DNA of 64,000 bases from NCBI GenBank assembly GCA_047967505.1, contig CM106540.1, one strand, 5' to 3'. This DNA is from Dipteris shenzhenensis. Its lineage: Eukaryota; Polypodiophyta; Polypodiopsida; Gleicheniales. Below, piece after piece: positions 12,354 to 23,696 of this stretch (its first letter is position 1; each line of letters begins with the position of its first letter). Made by a program: the position numbers and the translations under genes. The notes beneath the pieces are model-generated. The model had not been told where the DNA came from. It saw only the letters and a program-made list of their open reading frames with translations, and ran no database searches.

Positions 12354-13640
12354 GATTGGATTTTGGATTTTGGTGCTTCATTCCATGTGACCCCCATAGG
12401 AAATGGTTCTCCACTTATGACAGTGGAAAGACAGGTTGTGTGTATCTTGGAAATGACTATGCATGTGACATAGTAGGAGACGTAAAGTTTTCTTTGCAAA
12501 TGGGTCTGCATTTATTTTGAAACATGTGAGACATGTGCCTAAGTTGACCAAGAGTCTTATTTCAATGGGTCAACTAGATGATGCTGGTTTTCACACCACT
12601 TTTGCCTTTCAGAGGGGTATTTGATCATGTTGTTGCAATAACCAAGCAGCCAAGCACTTCTTTGTGGCATTGCAGGTTGGGGCACATGAGCTAGAATGGA
12701 ATGAAACTCTTATGCCATTTGGGTTATGTACCGCATTTGAGTTTCTCTGATTTTGAATTTTGTGAGCGCTGTCTCTATGGGAAGCAGACTAAATCATTTG
12801 AGTTTCTCTGATTTGGAATTTTGTGAGCGCTGTCTCTATGGGAAGCGCTATCCCATAAAAGAAGGGGAAAGAAAGAGTTTGAAAAGATTGATTTGGTGCA
12901 TTCAGATGTATGTGGTCCCATGCCTACACGGTCATTAGGCGAGGTTGAATACTACGTGACATTCATTGATGATGCAACTAGGAAAGTGTGGGCTTATGCT
13001 ATAGCTTGGAAGAGTGATGTGTTCTAGGTATTTCAGAAATGGCTGGCCTTGGTTGAGAATTAGTCAGGTAGAACGCTTAAATGCCTACGGACTGACAATG
13101 GTGGAGAGTATCTCTCTCATGACTTTCAGCATTTCTGTGATACACATGGGATTAAGAGGGAGCTCACATCCCCTCGTACTCCAGAGCAAAATCTAGTTGC
13201 AGAAAAGATGAATCGTACCATTCAAGAAAGGTTGCAATGCATGCTTTCCAATGCAAGTCTTTTTTGTGGTTTTTGGGCTGAGGCAATGAAGACTGTAGTG
13301 CATGTGATCAATAGATCACCTAGTAAGAGTTTGGATCGTGGTATTCCTGAAGAGGCATGGAGTGGCAAGAAGCCCTCTTACTCTCATTTGCGTATATTTG
13401 GGTGTGAGGCATATGCACATGTGCCAAAAGAGCTTCGAAAGAAGCTAGATCCTAAGTCTAGGAAATGCATCTTTCTGGGTTATGGTGAAAGTGGAGAGAT
13501 GGGCTATCATCTCTGGGATCCAAAAGCAAAGAAGATCATACGCAGCCATGATATAGTCTTCAATGAGAAGAAGATGCATAAGACACCCATGAGGGATGTG
13601 GAAATGAGGAGAATACTTTCCAGGATGTGAATCCGCTTGC
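12354..13640 (+). pseudogene. Copia protease and integrase, broken
   Basis: Just after the gag stop the sequence reads DWILDFGASFHVTP, the copia protease site with Phe where Ser/Thr is expected. The integrase zinc site (LWHCRLGH, then CERC) is disrupted by an internal duplication. The core shows TFIDDATRK, LRTDNGGEY and EQNLVAEKMN, supplying the D, D, E residues. Stops interrupt between them. The open frame 13208-13630 ends with the GKKPSYSHLRIFGCEAY and KCIFLGYGE motifs usual for the integrase C-terminal region. Confidence 0.85.
12734..12846 (+). repeat. 52-bp tandem duplication in copia integrase
   Basis: The segment at 12734-12785 (CATTTGAGTTTCTCTGATT through CTATGGGAAGC) recurs at 12795-12846, 61 bp downstream, with one visible mismatch. 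The offset is not a multiple of three, so it shifts the frame within the integrase zinc-binding region. Confidence 0.9.
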
Positions 13641-14700
13641 ATATGTTGATAGACAACAAGCTGTCCATGCACCAAATGTGCAAGAAATGGTACCACCAAG
13701 TACTCCCACAGGTATACAATCAAGGGTAGATGATGGATCATCTATTGGTGGAAATGATGAGCCAAATGTGGCTGATATGCAGGTGGGACAGCAAGCTGAA
13801 ATGCCCTTGAGAAGATCATCTAGAGTGTCTAGACTGCCTGATAGGTTTGTTCCAGGGGTAGACTATGTGATGCTTACTGATTGCGGGGAGCCTTCTTGCT
13901 AGAGAGAGGCTATGATGTGCGAGGATCAATGCAAGTGGGAGTATGCTATACAATCAGAGATGAGTTCACTTATGAAGAATAAGACTTGGGACTTGGTTTC
14001 TTTGCCACATGGAAAGAAAGCATTGCCATGTAAATGGGTCTACAAAATGAAGGTCACAGGTGATGATGTGCCTAGGTACAAGGCTCGTTTGGTCACTAAA
14101 GGGTTCAACCAAGAGAAGGGTGTGGACTTTGATGAGATATTCTCTCCGGTTGCAAAGATGACCACACTTAGATGCATGCTTGGGGGACTAGTGGGATCAG
14201 AGGATATGGAGCTTATGCAAATGGATGTCAAGACAGCTTTCTTGCATGGGGATTTGCATGAGGAAATTTACATGGTGCAGCCGTAAGGCTTTGAAGAAAA
14301 GGGCAAAGAGCATTTAGTTTGCAAGCTGAAGAAGAGTCTCTATGGTCTTAAGCAAGTGCCTAGAGAATGGTATCAGAAGTTTGATGCTTTCATTCGGTCC
14401 CAGGGTTTTAGAAGGAGTGAAATTGATCACTGCCTCTACACTAAAAGGGCTAAGGATAATAGCCTGATAATCCTGGCACTATATGTGGATGATATGCTAT
14501 TGGCTAGCAAGAATACTTATGAGCTAGATGCATTAAAGGCCAAGTTGCATGAGGCCTTTGATATGAAGGATTTGGGACTTGCAGGTCATATTCTTGGTAT
14601 GCGCATCACGCGTGATCGGAGTAGGAACTCCTTTGGCTTTCGCAAAAAGAGTATGTTACAAAAGTATTGCAGTGTTTCAATATGGAGGGGGGGAAGGCAG
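13641..14700 (+). pseudogene. Copia reverse transcriptase, one stop and a 3' frame change
   Basis: A linker (13627-13902) leads to a conserved RT: KWVYKMKV, YKARLVTKGFNQEKGVDFDE, QMDVKTAFLHGDL, SLYGLKQVPREWY and the catalytic YVDD in ALYVDDMLLAS. A single TAA follows MVQP at about 14283, and the frame shifts near 14665 before RNase H. Otherwise the palm and fingers are open. The enzyme copies element RNA into DNA inside virus-like particles. Confidence 0.9.
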
Positions 14701-15440
14701 TGAGTACTCCATTGGCTCCATATGTGAAACTGAGTCATACAAATAGTCCCAAATCAGATGAGGAAAGGGCTATGATGGCCAAGGTTCCTTATGCATCAGC
14801 GGTTGGAAGTCTTATGTATGCTATGATAGCTACTAGACCAAACATTGCATTTGTAGTGGGAGTTGTTAGCCGGTATATGGCTAATCTAGGAAAGAGGCAT
14901 TGGGAGGCAGTTAAGTGCATCATGAGGTACATGAAGGGTACCAAGGAGATGTGCATTTGCTTTGGTAGAGGAGACATGCTTGTACTTGGGTATACAGATT
15001 CAGACTATGCAGGGCATGTGGATAGTAAGAGATCTACTTCTGGTTATGTGTTCACCTTTGTAGGTGGTGCAATGTCGTGGATGTCTCGTGCACAGAAGTG
15101 TGTTGCTTTGTACACCACAGAGGCTGAGTATGTTGTAGCCACAGAGGGTTGCAAGGAGGCTATATGGCTTGATTGGCTAGTGGGAGATTTGGGGATTCAT
15201 ATAGGTGTACCGACATTGCATAGTGATTCCATGAGTGCTATTCAGCTAGCACGGAATCTGGTCTTTCATGCAAAGACCAAACACATTGAGGTTAGGTACC
15301 ATTTCATCAGGGAGGTACTTGAGGACAAGTGCATAGAGCTTGTAAAGGTTCATACAGATGATAACCCTGCAGATATGCTGACGAAGAGTCTACCTAGTCA
15401 GCGGTTTGAGTATTGTCATGTATTGATGGGCATTGGATAG
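14667..15440 (+). CDS. Copia RNase H and C-terminal pol, open segment
   Basis: An open stretch of 257 codons carries STPLAPYVKLS, YASAVGSLMYAMIATRPNIA, the RNase H entry GYTDSDYAGHVDSKRSTSGY, then TTEAEYVVATEGCKEAIW and HSDSMSAIQLARN, supplying the acidic residues. It ends with ADMLTKSLPSQRF, the usual copia C-terminus. The ATG at 14667 is only the first in the frame. In the element this is the end of the polyprotein, reached by frame continuation from RT, so it is a domain and not an independent gene. Confidence 0.85.
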   Translation: MQCFNMEGGKAVSTPLAPYVKLSHTNSPKSDEERAMMAKVPYASAVGSLMYAMIATRPNIAFVVGVVSRYMANLGKRHWEAVKCIMRYMKGTKEMCICFGRGDMLVLGYTDSDYAGHVDSKRSTSGYVFTFVGGAMSWMSRAQKCVALYTTEAEYVVATEGCKEAIWLDWLVGDLGIHIGVPTLHSDSMSAIQLARNLVFHAKTKHIEVRYHFIREVLEDKCIELVKVHTDDNPADMLTKSLPSQRFEYCHVLMGIG

Positions 15441-15481
15441 TATGCTCACTGGTTGTTCTCCCTTAAAGGTACATTGTCCTT

Positions 15482-15492
15482 AAAGTGAGAGG
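15482..15492 (+). promoter_or_regulatory. Polypurine tract of copia element
   Basis: AAAGTGAGAGG lies just before the 3' LTR start at 15494, the usual place for plus-strand priming. Confidence 0.7.
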
Positions 15493-15493
15493 T

Positions 15494-15664
15494 TGTGGGG
15501 GTTAAAGGTCACTGTGCGTTTACCCCGGTTATGTACAATACTCAAACACATATATAAATGAATGAAAAAGAAGATTAGGGTGGTTCTGCACCCACCAAAA
15601 CTTGTGTGGCTCTCTATTTCTCTCCCTCCCTCTTCCGTTCTTGCTTCCATTGAGAGCACTCTCA
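15494..15664 (+). repeat. 3' LTR of copia element
   Basis: TGTGGGGGTT to ACTCTCA, 171 bp, the partner of 9801-9971, followed by the CATGG target duplicate. Confidence 0.95.
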
Positions 15665-15669
15665 CATGG
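15665..15669. repeat. Target-site duplication CATGG (right)
   Basis: Matches 9796-9800 exactly. Confidence 0.95.
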
Positions 15670-17010
15670 GCTCTTTCTTTGTGAAGGATGATTCTCACAA
15701 CTTAGAAACAAAGATAGCAAAAATTACTCGTTTAGATACTTTCTCTTCATAGAGCTCCTTATGCAAGGCTTTTAGTTGTTCTTGCACTAATAGACTCTTC
15801 AATTTTCAAGTGATCAAAAAACAGGTGAGCTAATGTTATCATCACCTTCTCTTTAACTTGATTCTACATATCCTTCATATGCAACTATTTTTGTAACTCC
15901 TCAAAACTTATGTCACTCACGCAAATACCTTCCACTTCCAAAGTGTCTTCATCCATCATGGACTTACCTTGGGTCTCCACATCAACTAATCCATTCACCC
16001 TTAAGGTGTTCTCTGTCATTAATTTGGCATTTTTATAGTAATGTGTTCTCTATCATCAGTTTGGCATTCCCTTCCACTAGCTAATTTAACTTCCATGCTA
16101 AAGTTCCCTTCACCTCTGTCAACCACTATTAAACATCCTAGACTATTGTTGTTTTAGAAATCACCAAATTCTATAACCTCTTGGTCTTTTCACAAATTAT
16201 CACATTTTGATGTTGAAGCTCCACCAAGGCTAATTGACTTTCTTCTACCTTCCTCTATGACTCTTTCTGGCTCTAAGTCAACTGTTCCCTCTCTTGCATC
16301 CAAGATGCTTTCTCTTTTGTCTCACTGTCTTGACCTATGTCTGCAATCTAGTTAACTTATTATGCATGTCTTTCTTAAACCTTTAATGTCCTTTTCTGAA
16401 GGCTTTGTGAAGATGCCTTTTAGTATCTTATTCCTCCATAAAAATTCACATACTCTATAATCTTCCTTTCTATTATTGGTGGTAGCCAGACAAAATGTTA
16501 GATGAAGATATTAACTAGGACATAGCTTTATCAGCTTGCTCTTTTGAGACTTCAGTGGTTCCTCTTGATGTTGAGGGAACAACCTATTGAACTCCCACAT
16601 TCATTTCTACTTGATACATAGCCTACTTGCTAGTTGGTGGATTTGGCGAGGATATCTTGATAATATCCTTTGGTTCTCAGCCTGCTCCTCTAATTCATAT
16701 CTACAGTTGTGTTAGTAGCACTCACAACCTTTTCTGCAGGGGTTTCCTTAACATCCTATGTCTCCCTTTTCTATTCCTCTTTTGTCAAAGCATGTGCTCT
16801 GTTATGATCAGGTGGCTCATTCATATTCAATTCCTTCTCAGCTATGCTAGTTTTGGCTTGGGTCCTCCTTACTTAAATCTCATCTTCATAAACTTTTTGG
16901 TACTAGGTGTAGAACAAGGTGGTGATGGCAAGATATCTGGGTCTATGCATGATAAGGTGGTACAAAAAGTGGTGTCTAGGATGTCTAGGACATTGCTATG
17001 TTGGTGCTTT
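15670..17010 (-). pseudogene. Unknown decayed minus-strand gene, upstream part
   Basis: The minus strand reads as charged protein with scattered stops: VEMNVGV near 16620, KSMMDEDTLEVEGICVSDIS near 15950, VKEKVMITLAHLFFDHLKIE near 15830, and SFTKKEP at the copia junction. The reading continues on the far side of the copia element at 9795 with MSKEQEV. I cannot name the family. The plus-strand frame 16627-17013 is hydrophobic and is probably only the complement of this region. Confidence 0.35.
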
Positions 17011-17870
17011 TAATAGTCCTCTGTAGTGTACAATGTCTAAACATTAAAATATCTAGCCCATAACTGAATTCAGCTGCACGTCTTCTTGTAACAACCCTGT
17101 AATGCAAATCTGTAACGACATCCATGTCGTGTCTCTGCCCCCCTCGACCTCCTCTGTCTCTATCTTTGTCACTCTCTCTCTGTCTCTCTCATTCTCCCTC
17201 CTTACATCCCAAGCTCTGTTTGTTCGTCTTTAATGTTGTGCAAGAGGAAGGTGCTTTGAGCTCTGTGTGTGTGTGTGTGTATCAATTTTGGTGAGTTTGT
17301 TGCTAGTCTTGTGTCCAACTTGCCCATCAAATCTCTGATATCGATTCAAATAGTTCCAATAAATTCCTTCCACAATGTTGGTCTATTTACATTCATGGAA
17401 AATGCACTATTGTTTGTGTTGATTCTACAATTTTGGTAATGCTCTCTATTTGGCCAGTTATCTGAAGATAAGAAACATGGTTGTGGGTTTAGTTCCTGTC
17501 AGGTGTCTCTTGGTTGATGCTCTCAAGCAACCATAGCTTGCACTCTCTCTCTCTCTCTCTCTCTCTCTCATACTCTTCAGTTGTTTTATTTTTGTGTAAA
17601 CACATTGTTATATGATCTATTCAGTGATTCTCTTGCTCAGTTGTTGTTGTGTTGGATTGTTCAGACATACTTTCTTTAACATGGAGGGCATGCAGATGAT
17701 TTCAAGAAGCCACAATGATTTGTGCAGATGCTCCATCCTTGCATCCTCAACGTGCACCCATTATGCTCGAGACTAGTGCATAGTTATAAGGGAAGATGAA
17801 GTGAGAAGAAAAAAGGAACAATGCAATAAAGCAAGGCTTCAAGAGTCCAATCTCACTACTAAGGTCTAGT
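17011..17870. other. No gene seen; pyrimidine-rich with microsatellites
   Basis: The stretch contains a (TG)n run at 17263-17280 and a (CT)n run at 17543-17569, plus CT-rich sequence at 17150-17210. No coding motif or terminal repeat was recognised. Confidence 0.6.
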
Positions 17871-20620
17871 TTGATAATGTTAGTGAACAATGGGACAGAA
17901 GGGGCTCCCAATCTAAATATTTCAGTAACTTCAAGAGTTTTAAACATTCATAGGAGGAATTTTTATGCAGCCAAATCTAGACTCCTTCTAAAGGAGGATG
18001 AAAATCTCCCCTTGTCCACTTGCCGATGGCAAGCACGTTGTAGCATCATCACCCAAGATGTGAAGGACTTGGTGTTCTCCTTTTGGTCAATGCAAACTCG
18101 CGTGTCACCCAATACGAAGGATGTATGCCACAAATGGACAGGGAGAAATTCTTATATAAAATACGCTATTCATCTTCTTGATATTTCCCAAGTGAGTGTT
18201 GTATCAAGATCCTTATCATCTTGATCCACCCGGCTGATAGTGCTTGGCAGTGCCATATATTGCTTGTTAAACTTACATATTACTTGTTCGTTCTACTTCA
18301 TATGATATACTACTTGTTAGTGCCACATTTACTTGTTAGTGGTATTTATTGTGATAGAGTACTTGTTGCTAAGTATGCTACTTATGGCATATTCCTACTT
18401 GCTACTGCTACTTAGTAGGAGACATTGCTTGTTAGTGCTACTAATTGCTAGTTGTGGTTAGTCTAGTTACTATGACAGTGTGCTTGATAGTGCTGATTAG
18501 TGCTTCAAGTACTGCTTGTTTATTGCAACATTGTAGTTCCTATTATTGCTTAATAGTGGTTATTAGTGCTTGTTAGTACTTGCTAATGCCACATATAAGT
18601 TGTTGGTGCTTGGTAGTGCTTGTTTGTGCTACATATTTCATGTTACTCCCACTTACTATCACATAGTGCTTGTTAGTGCCTGTTAGTTCGGTAACTTGCT
18701 AATTAGTATGTGTTAATACTTGTTGGTGCTAATTAGTGCCTGTTAGTTAGTAACATGCTAATTAGTACCTATTAATATTTGTTGGTGCTAATTAGTACTT
18801 TTTAATACTTGTTAGTGCCTTGTTAGTTCAGTAAACTGCTAATTAGTACCTGTTAGTGGTTGTTAGTGCATGTTAGTTCAGTAAAGTACTAATTAATACT
18901 ACTTAATGACATGCTATTTCATGCTTGTTAGTTTAATGATATCTAGTGTTGCTTGTTTTTGCCTGCTGTTAGTGCCTAATAATGCATGTTAGTGCCTGTT
19001 AGCATTGCCTACTAGTGTTGCTTGTTATTGCCCCACTTAGTGCTTGTTAGTGCCTGTTAGTTTAGTAACCTGCTAATTAGTACATGTCTAGACATCACAA
19101 TGTAACAATGCTCATTTGAACAATTAAAACCATTTTTTGTCCATAAATTGAAGGAAAGATATACATGTTGCTGCATTTAGCATGTCCAAATGGCCTTCTT
19201 GAAAGAGTCCATCAATGTCATGCATCATCCCAACACCGGCCTGCATGGAGCACATTGTTACTACAATTGTGAAATATGTGCAAGGGACAATATTGGAGCT
19301 ATTTGTAAAGCTTCTAACCATACATACACTGACATTTCATGCTTTTGGGAAAGTGCATTGTGTCAGAAGCCTTCAAGAAGCATGTACCATCACTTGGAAT
19401 GCCTCATGGGAGAATGTACTAGTTGTGGGCCAAGAAAATATTTGGCCTACCCACAAGAGAAGGATGACTCTACCCACTATGTTTCTGTTAAGGTTTTTGA
19501 GGATTTTGATGTAACTATTGGAAAATAGTGGGAGAAAAAAAGAAGAAATGTGCTCACATTCAAGAAAATGACCTGCATTGCCTTGTTACGGATGTCTCGG
19601 GATTGCATGAAGAAGTTCATTAAGCACAACTTCATATACAAGTGGAAAGCTAAATAATTTAAAGAGTGTCTACAAAGGTTTCCTAAAGACGTTGCTGTGT
19701 CTATGGTGGATTTTGCAGAAAATTACACCTTTAAGGAACAAAGTGAGATACAATCTATGCACTAGCACTACTAACCTAAAGATGACATGGAATTACTTTG
19801 GCTCTGGGCATGGAAAGGAGCATGATGGAGTAGGAGCTGAGCAATTGAAGGAAAATTCAGAGAAGCTTACTTGTGCAGCTGATGTGGTGAATTTTCTGTG
19901 TTAAGATCTCTCAAATGGAGATCAAGCCTCCTATCCATCAAAAGAAAGGAATATAAGAAGGTTGTTCTAGGACGTGAAGGTAGGAGAAGTGGATAGATCA
20001 GTAGCATGGGACTGTGCTCCTATTCCCCTGGTGTGATCGCTCCACTCAATCTCTAGATTCTCAGAGCACAAATGCACAGAGCTCAGAATGCGAAAGTTGT
20101 TATGCTATTGTTGTGCTTGCATTTCAGGTTCTTGGAATAGATGTTGCAACAAAGCGTATGTGACAGGTTGGGAATATCAACTTATTGCCCCTAGAGAGGA
20201 CATGGAAGTTGAAGAAAATCCTTGTGATGATCTTGCATATGAAGGACATGATGAGACACTGAGTGATGCTCTCTATGTTGGAGACAATTTTGTAGTCAAT
20301 GCAGAGGAAGAAAATGATGAGGGTGAGATTTCTGTCCTACGGTGCATTGCCAAGAAGGAGCTTGTGAATCAAAATTTAAAGGATGGATAGGGAAACATCA
20401 TTTCATCTGGTGGTTTTGTAGAGTGAAGGGGCTGTACTATGGAAATAAGGCAGATAACTATTACTACCTTCTTGATAATGAGCCCGAGGTTTTTTTGTAT
20501 TCTCACCTTGTCAAGGCTATAAAGTTTCCCATGCTGGAACTTATGGATGGTGACAAGCTATTCTTCATGTCGAATGAGGTGCATGAAGCCATATACAACA
20601 ACATGCCATTTGAGATGTAA
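17871..20620 (+). pseudogene. Transposase-like gene of the 'GSGHGK' type, broken
   Basis: Three plus-strand coding blocks read in the order of one protein. The N-terminal block is 17871-18224: NIHRRNFYAAKSRL, ITQDVKDLVFSFW, TRVSPNTKDVCHK. The middle block is 19103-19904: LKPFFVHKLKERYTCCC, ECLMGECTSCG, MVDFAENYTFKEQSEIQSMH and MTWNYFGSGHGKEHDGVGA. The C-terminal block is 20165-20620, ending YLLDNEPEVFLYSHLVKA. I recall such proteins as repeated transposon-type ORFs in plants and animals, with SGHGKG and AENYTF signatures, but I cannot name the superfamily. In-frame stops occur near 19163, 19526, 19652 and 19753. A deletion and frame change lie between 19760 and 19780. A TAGTGCT array separates the first two blocks. 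It faces the FCP1-like relic tail to tail. Confidence 0.6.
18230..19095. repeat. Degenerate TTAGTGCTTG repeat array A1
   Basis: Roughly 860 bp made of short degenerate words around TGCTTGTTAGTGC and GTAACTGCTAATTAGTACC-like phrases. It sits exactly between the N-terminal and middle blocks of the transposase-like relic, either as an expanded intron or as an insertion. Similar words make up arrays A2 (20755-21370) and A3 (23790-24960). Confidence 0.8.
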
Positions 20621-20754
20621 ACATCATAGTTCTAACATATTCTCATACTTTCATGAATGATTGGGTACATCACCCTACAATAGTGTGCATTGCTATACTT
20701 TGAGTGGCTACCACCCTTTCATTCCATGTATATAGTGATTGGGTTGTATGAGTG

Positions 20755-21375
20755 GTTAGAGTTGGCAGTTGGTGCGACTAGTGCTGCTACTACATACATA
20801 GTGCTACTAAAAAGTGGTGTATATAGTGCTGCTAGTGTTGCCTAGTGATGCTACTAATTAGTAATGCTACTGCTACTAATTAGTGATGCTACAAACTGCT
20901 GTTACAAATTGGTGCTTCTAAAAAGTGGTGTATATAGTGCTGCTAGTCTTTCCCAGTGATGCTACTAATTAGTAATGCTGCTGCTACTAATTAGTGCTAC
21001 TAGTGCTATTGCAAATTGGTAATGCTACTAAGTAGTGCTTCTGCTACCACTAATTAGTGCTGTAGCTGCTAGTTGTTAGTGATGTTGCAAGTGGTTGGTG
21101 CTGTTGTAGTGCCAGTAAGTGCTGCAGCCTACTAGTAGTGGTACTCATTGCTTGGTTTAGATGAGTGGGTAGAGTTGATTAGTGCTACTAGTGCTACTAG
21201 TTGGTGCTGCTACTACATATGCTACTAAAATTCATGTATATAGTGCTGCTAGTCCTACCCAGTGATGCTACTATAGTGTTGTAGCTGCTAGTTGTTAGTG
21301 CTGCTGCAAATGGTTGGTGTTGTTGCAGTGCCAGTAAGTGCTACTAGTAGTGGTACTCAATGCTCAATATGGTTA
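20755..21375. repeat. Degenerate TAGTGCTACTA repeat array A2
   Basis: Composed of TAGTGCTGCTA / CTACTAATTAGTGCT phrases, with longer blocks repeated (for example AAAAGTGGTGTATATAGTGC at about 20810 and 20926, and a related version near 21230). It fills the gap between the 3' ends of the two convergent relics. Confidence 0.8.
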
Positions 21376-21658
21376 GTGTCTTCCATCACATCGCAATAAG
21401 GATTTTAATACTATGTACCTCCCAAGGACATTCTATTAATTTTAAGCACATTACATTATAAAACCACAAAGTAGGAGTTGAAATAAGAACACTATGAATG
21501 AGTCTTTGTTTCAACTGGAAAAGGAATCCAATTAGTCTTCCATCTCCAAAAAGGCAATGTTCAAGTAAAAATGAATGATTTTTATAAAAGTTATGAATGA
21601 TGTACAAAAAAGGTTGGTATCCCACTACATGCATCTGCTTCCATCTTCAATACTCTTT
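21376..21658 (-). other. 3' flank of the FCP1-like relic
   Basis: About 280 bp between the last recognisable coding and array A2. The minus strand has one 82-codon frame with no domain. I see no further signal. Confidence 0.4.
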
Positions 21659-22580
21659 CTAGTAGTTGGTTTTTATCATATACTCCATAATGTTAATGGA
21701 CTCCTCATCATGGAAGAGGTCGTGCTCAAAATTTGCCATGTAGGATTGGCGATCTTCCATTTGTAGCCACATAAACAACCATGGCGCGACGTTGTCCATC
21801 AAATAGGAGCACATTTCTTCATCATTTATAATACTATTGGCTGTCGACAAGTGAGTGAAGTTGTTCCAGATGGTCGGCAAGTCCTTGAATATAACAGGCT
21901 TCAGAGTCAACAATCTTCCTTGAGAATCCATCATGAATCCAGCATTGTGATAGTTTTCCTATGCCAGGATTGTTATCTTTCGAGAGAGTTTGGCAAAGCA
22001 TGTGCTTAGAATGTTGGTTACTTTTGTTCTTCTAGTTGTGCTCCAAATAAAAACTTTGAACCATGACAATTAGAATTCCAAGAAGGCAGCAACATCTTTA
22101 CAAATAAACATGGTCCGTCCCATACACCCACCATTGCTTTCCATCAAGTGTGCATAGGAGGTTGGGGGTGCATTGCCATGAAACAACTCAATGACCTTCA
22201 CTAGTAGGCCATTCAAATCTAAGATTATAGCACTTCTTTCTTGATGGAGAGGCATTGGTACCACTATCGGTGGAATCACTGGAGGTGGAGGCAAGGATAG
22301 GAGCTATGGGTGATCCATCAAAGGGATGTCTATAGGTCTCAAAGGCTTTGGCTTCAGTCTTTCCAATATGTCTAGACACCTCTTGTGAATCCGATCCCAT
22401 TTTTTTCTTCCCTCCTCTATTGCCTCTTCTGCCTCCTAGCGATACTTTTTGGCGTGCTTTCTTTTCATGGTAGCTGCTGATGTGGATGGCCAACTGTCGA
22501 ATCTTGGACGACATTGTCTGGCTAAAATACATTTGGATGGATAAACATGACAGGTTTAAGTACATGAATCCAATAGTCAA
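21659..22580 (-). pseudogene. FCP1/NIF-type HAD phosphatase-like relic
   Basis: Reading from 22580, a Lys/Arg-rich stretch (RRGNRGGKKKMGSDSQEV) is followed, after a frame change near 22270, by SAIILDLNGLLVKVIELFHG, the motif I region of FCP1-like proteins. The first Asp is kept and the second is Asn, as in many plant relatives. Then come VFIWSTTRRTKVTNIL (motif II zone) and YHNAGFMMDSQGRLLTLKPV, followed by KDLPTIWNNF and DEEMCSYLMD (motif III zone). Two stops lie in the frame at about 22072 and 21965. Members dephosphorylate proteins such as the RNA polymerase II tail. This copy cannot. It appears to be the 3' part of a larger minus-strand unit beginning near 23696. Confidence 0.6.
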
Positions 22581-23196
22581 TCACATTTTAAACATAGTTT
22601 TTAGAAACAGTATATCTAGATAGAAATTAAATACAGGTTTAAGTCCAAAGTTTAAAATAGATTTGAAATACAAATGATAAATAAATATTATTAAGAACAC
22701 ATGTTGAAATACCTATTTTAACTATTCTGGAATCATTCAAATTTGGGCATTTTAGTTTAAAGGACACTTGAACAACTCAAATCATCACATTGACATTTGT
22801 GGTGAACTAGTTCATATCTTACTACATACAAGACAAGCTCAATGACAAATAAATCCACTGCAGTGTGCTAACACTCTTATTTGAAAGCACAAAATAACTT
22901 GATGCCATGTAAAGTAGAGATGTAATTTCAATTGTGTAACCACAAAATCATACAACTCCCAGTGATGGAATCACAAAATGCTTCAAATTGATAAACTTTG
23001 CATAGATCCATACAAGTCTCATAATACTGAGTTTTTGTCGAAGCTCTTGATACTGAGCATGCCCATTAATAGATACAATGTAAGCTATAAGTATTCGCTT
23101 CCCATAAGGCCATCTAGGGCTACAACTTCTTGTAGGCTCTAGGCTTTCAGTGCGGATCATGTGAGGGATTTGTTTTTTATTTTGGACCAGCAACAC
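22581..23196 (-). other. Probable intron-like or decayed stretch within the minus-strand unit
   Basis: AT-rich sequence 22590-22940 lacks coding character. The part 22948-23196 is open on the minus strand for 82 codons (KRILIAYIVSINGHAQYQE) and may be a decayed exon, but the link to either neighbour is not demonstrated. Confidence 0.3.
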
Positions 23197-23696
23197 TACC
23201 TCGTGGAGGCATCGGTGTGCTCTGCTTTTCTACCAGGACATTTGTAGGCTTGGCACTGGAGCCTGCAGCAACTGTATGACTTTTTTCATTTTGCTCCTTG
23301 CTTGTAGCTCTGCTCCTGGTCTCCGAGGTTCTTCTGCACCCTGAGACATGTGAAGGCACAGACTGTAAATTTTAGGCATATGTTCATCTTTCGACTCTAA
23401 AATTACTGAAAAGCCAAAACTTTCTCACCTTTCTCCAATCCGTCTGTCTTTTGTTTCTTTGCTCTTTTACCAACAAAACTCTGCAGTAGTAGGTCATCCT
23501 CCTCTATAGAAACATCTTGCCCTGAAGATTCATCCTCCCCTATAGGGGATTTCTCTTTCTCTTTCTTTTTAGCTGGAGGGGAATTCCCCTTTCCACTACT
23601 GTGCATTTCACTTACATCCTCCTTCCCTATGAAGGAGTCAAGTGGAGACAAACGGTCACAATCAGACCGCTACTGTGACAAACTTGCTTGAGACAT
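23177..23696 (-). pseudogene. N-terminal low-complexity part of the minus-strand unit
   Basis: From MSQASLSQ at 23696 (one stop at codon 9) the frame continues through SPLDSFIGKEDVSEMHSSG, then SPPAKKKEKEKSPIGEDESS and KRAKKQKTDG to 23403, a Ser/Lys/Glu-rich, probably disordered and nuclear-targeted region. A second piece (23359-23177) is of similar composition. It lies upstream of the FCP1-like domain in the same direction, with array A3 directly upstream. Whether the pieces form one protein is an inference. Confidence 0.4.

Larger units (their letters stand above)
9801..15664 (+). mobile_element. Ty1/copia retrotransposon, full length but non-autonomous
   Basis: The element is 5864 bp with paired 171-bp LTRs, a 5-bp target duplication, a primer binding site and the gag-PR-IN-RT-RH order of Ty1/copia. 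By eye the LTRs differ at 8 of 171 positions. Gag, protease and integrase are broken by stops, a frameshift and a 52-bp internal duplication, while RT and RNase H are nearly open. It therefore inserted well before now and could move only if helped in trans. It lies within a decayed minus-strand gene. Confidence 0.95.

Noticed and set aside
16627-17013. 128-codon hydrophobic plus-strand frame
   Set aside because: The opposite strand reads as charged protein continuous with neighbouring decayed coding, so this is probably the complement.
19103-19760. In-frame TAG/TAA stops in the transposase-like gene as sites of RNA editing
   Set aside because: Ferns do edit stop codons, but in organelles. 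A nuclear transposon relic with a deletion is better explained by decay.
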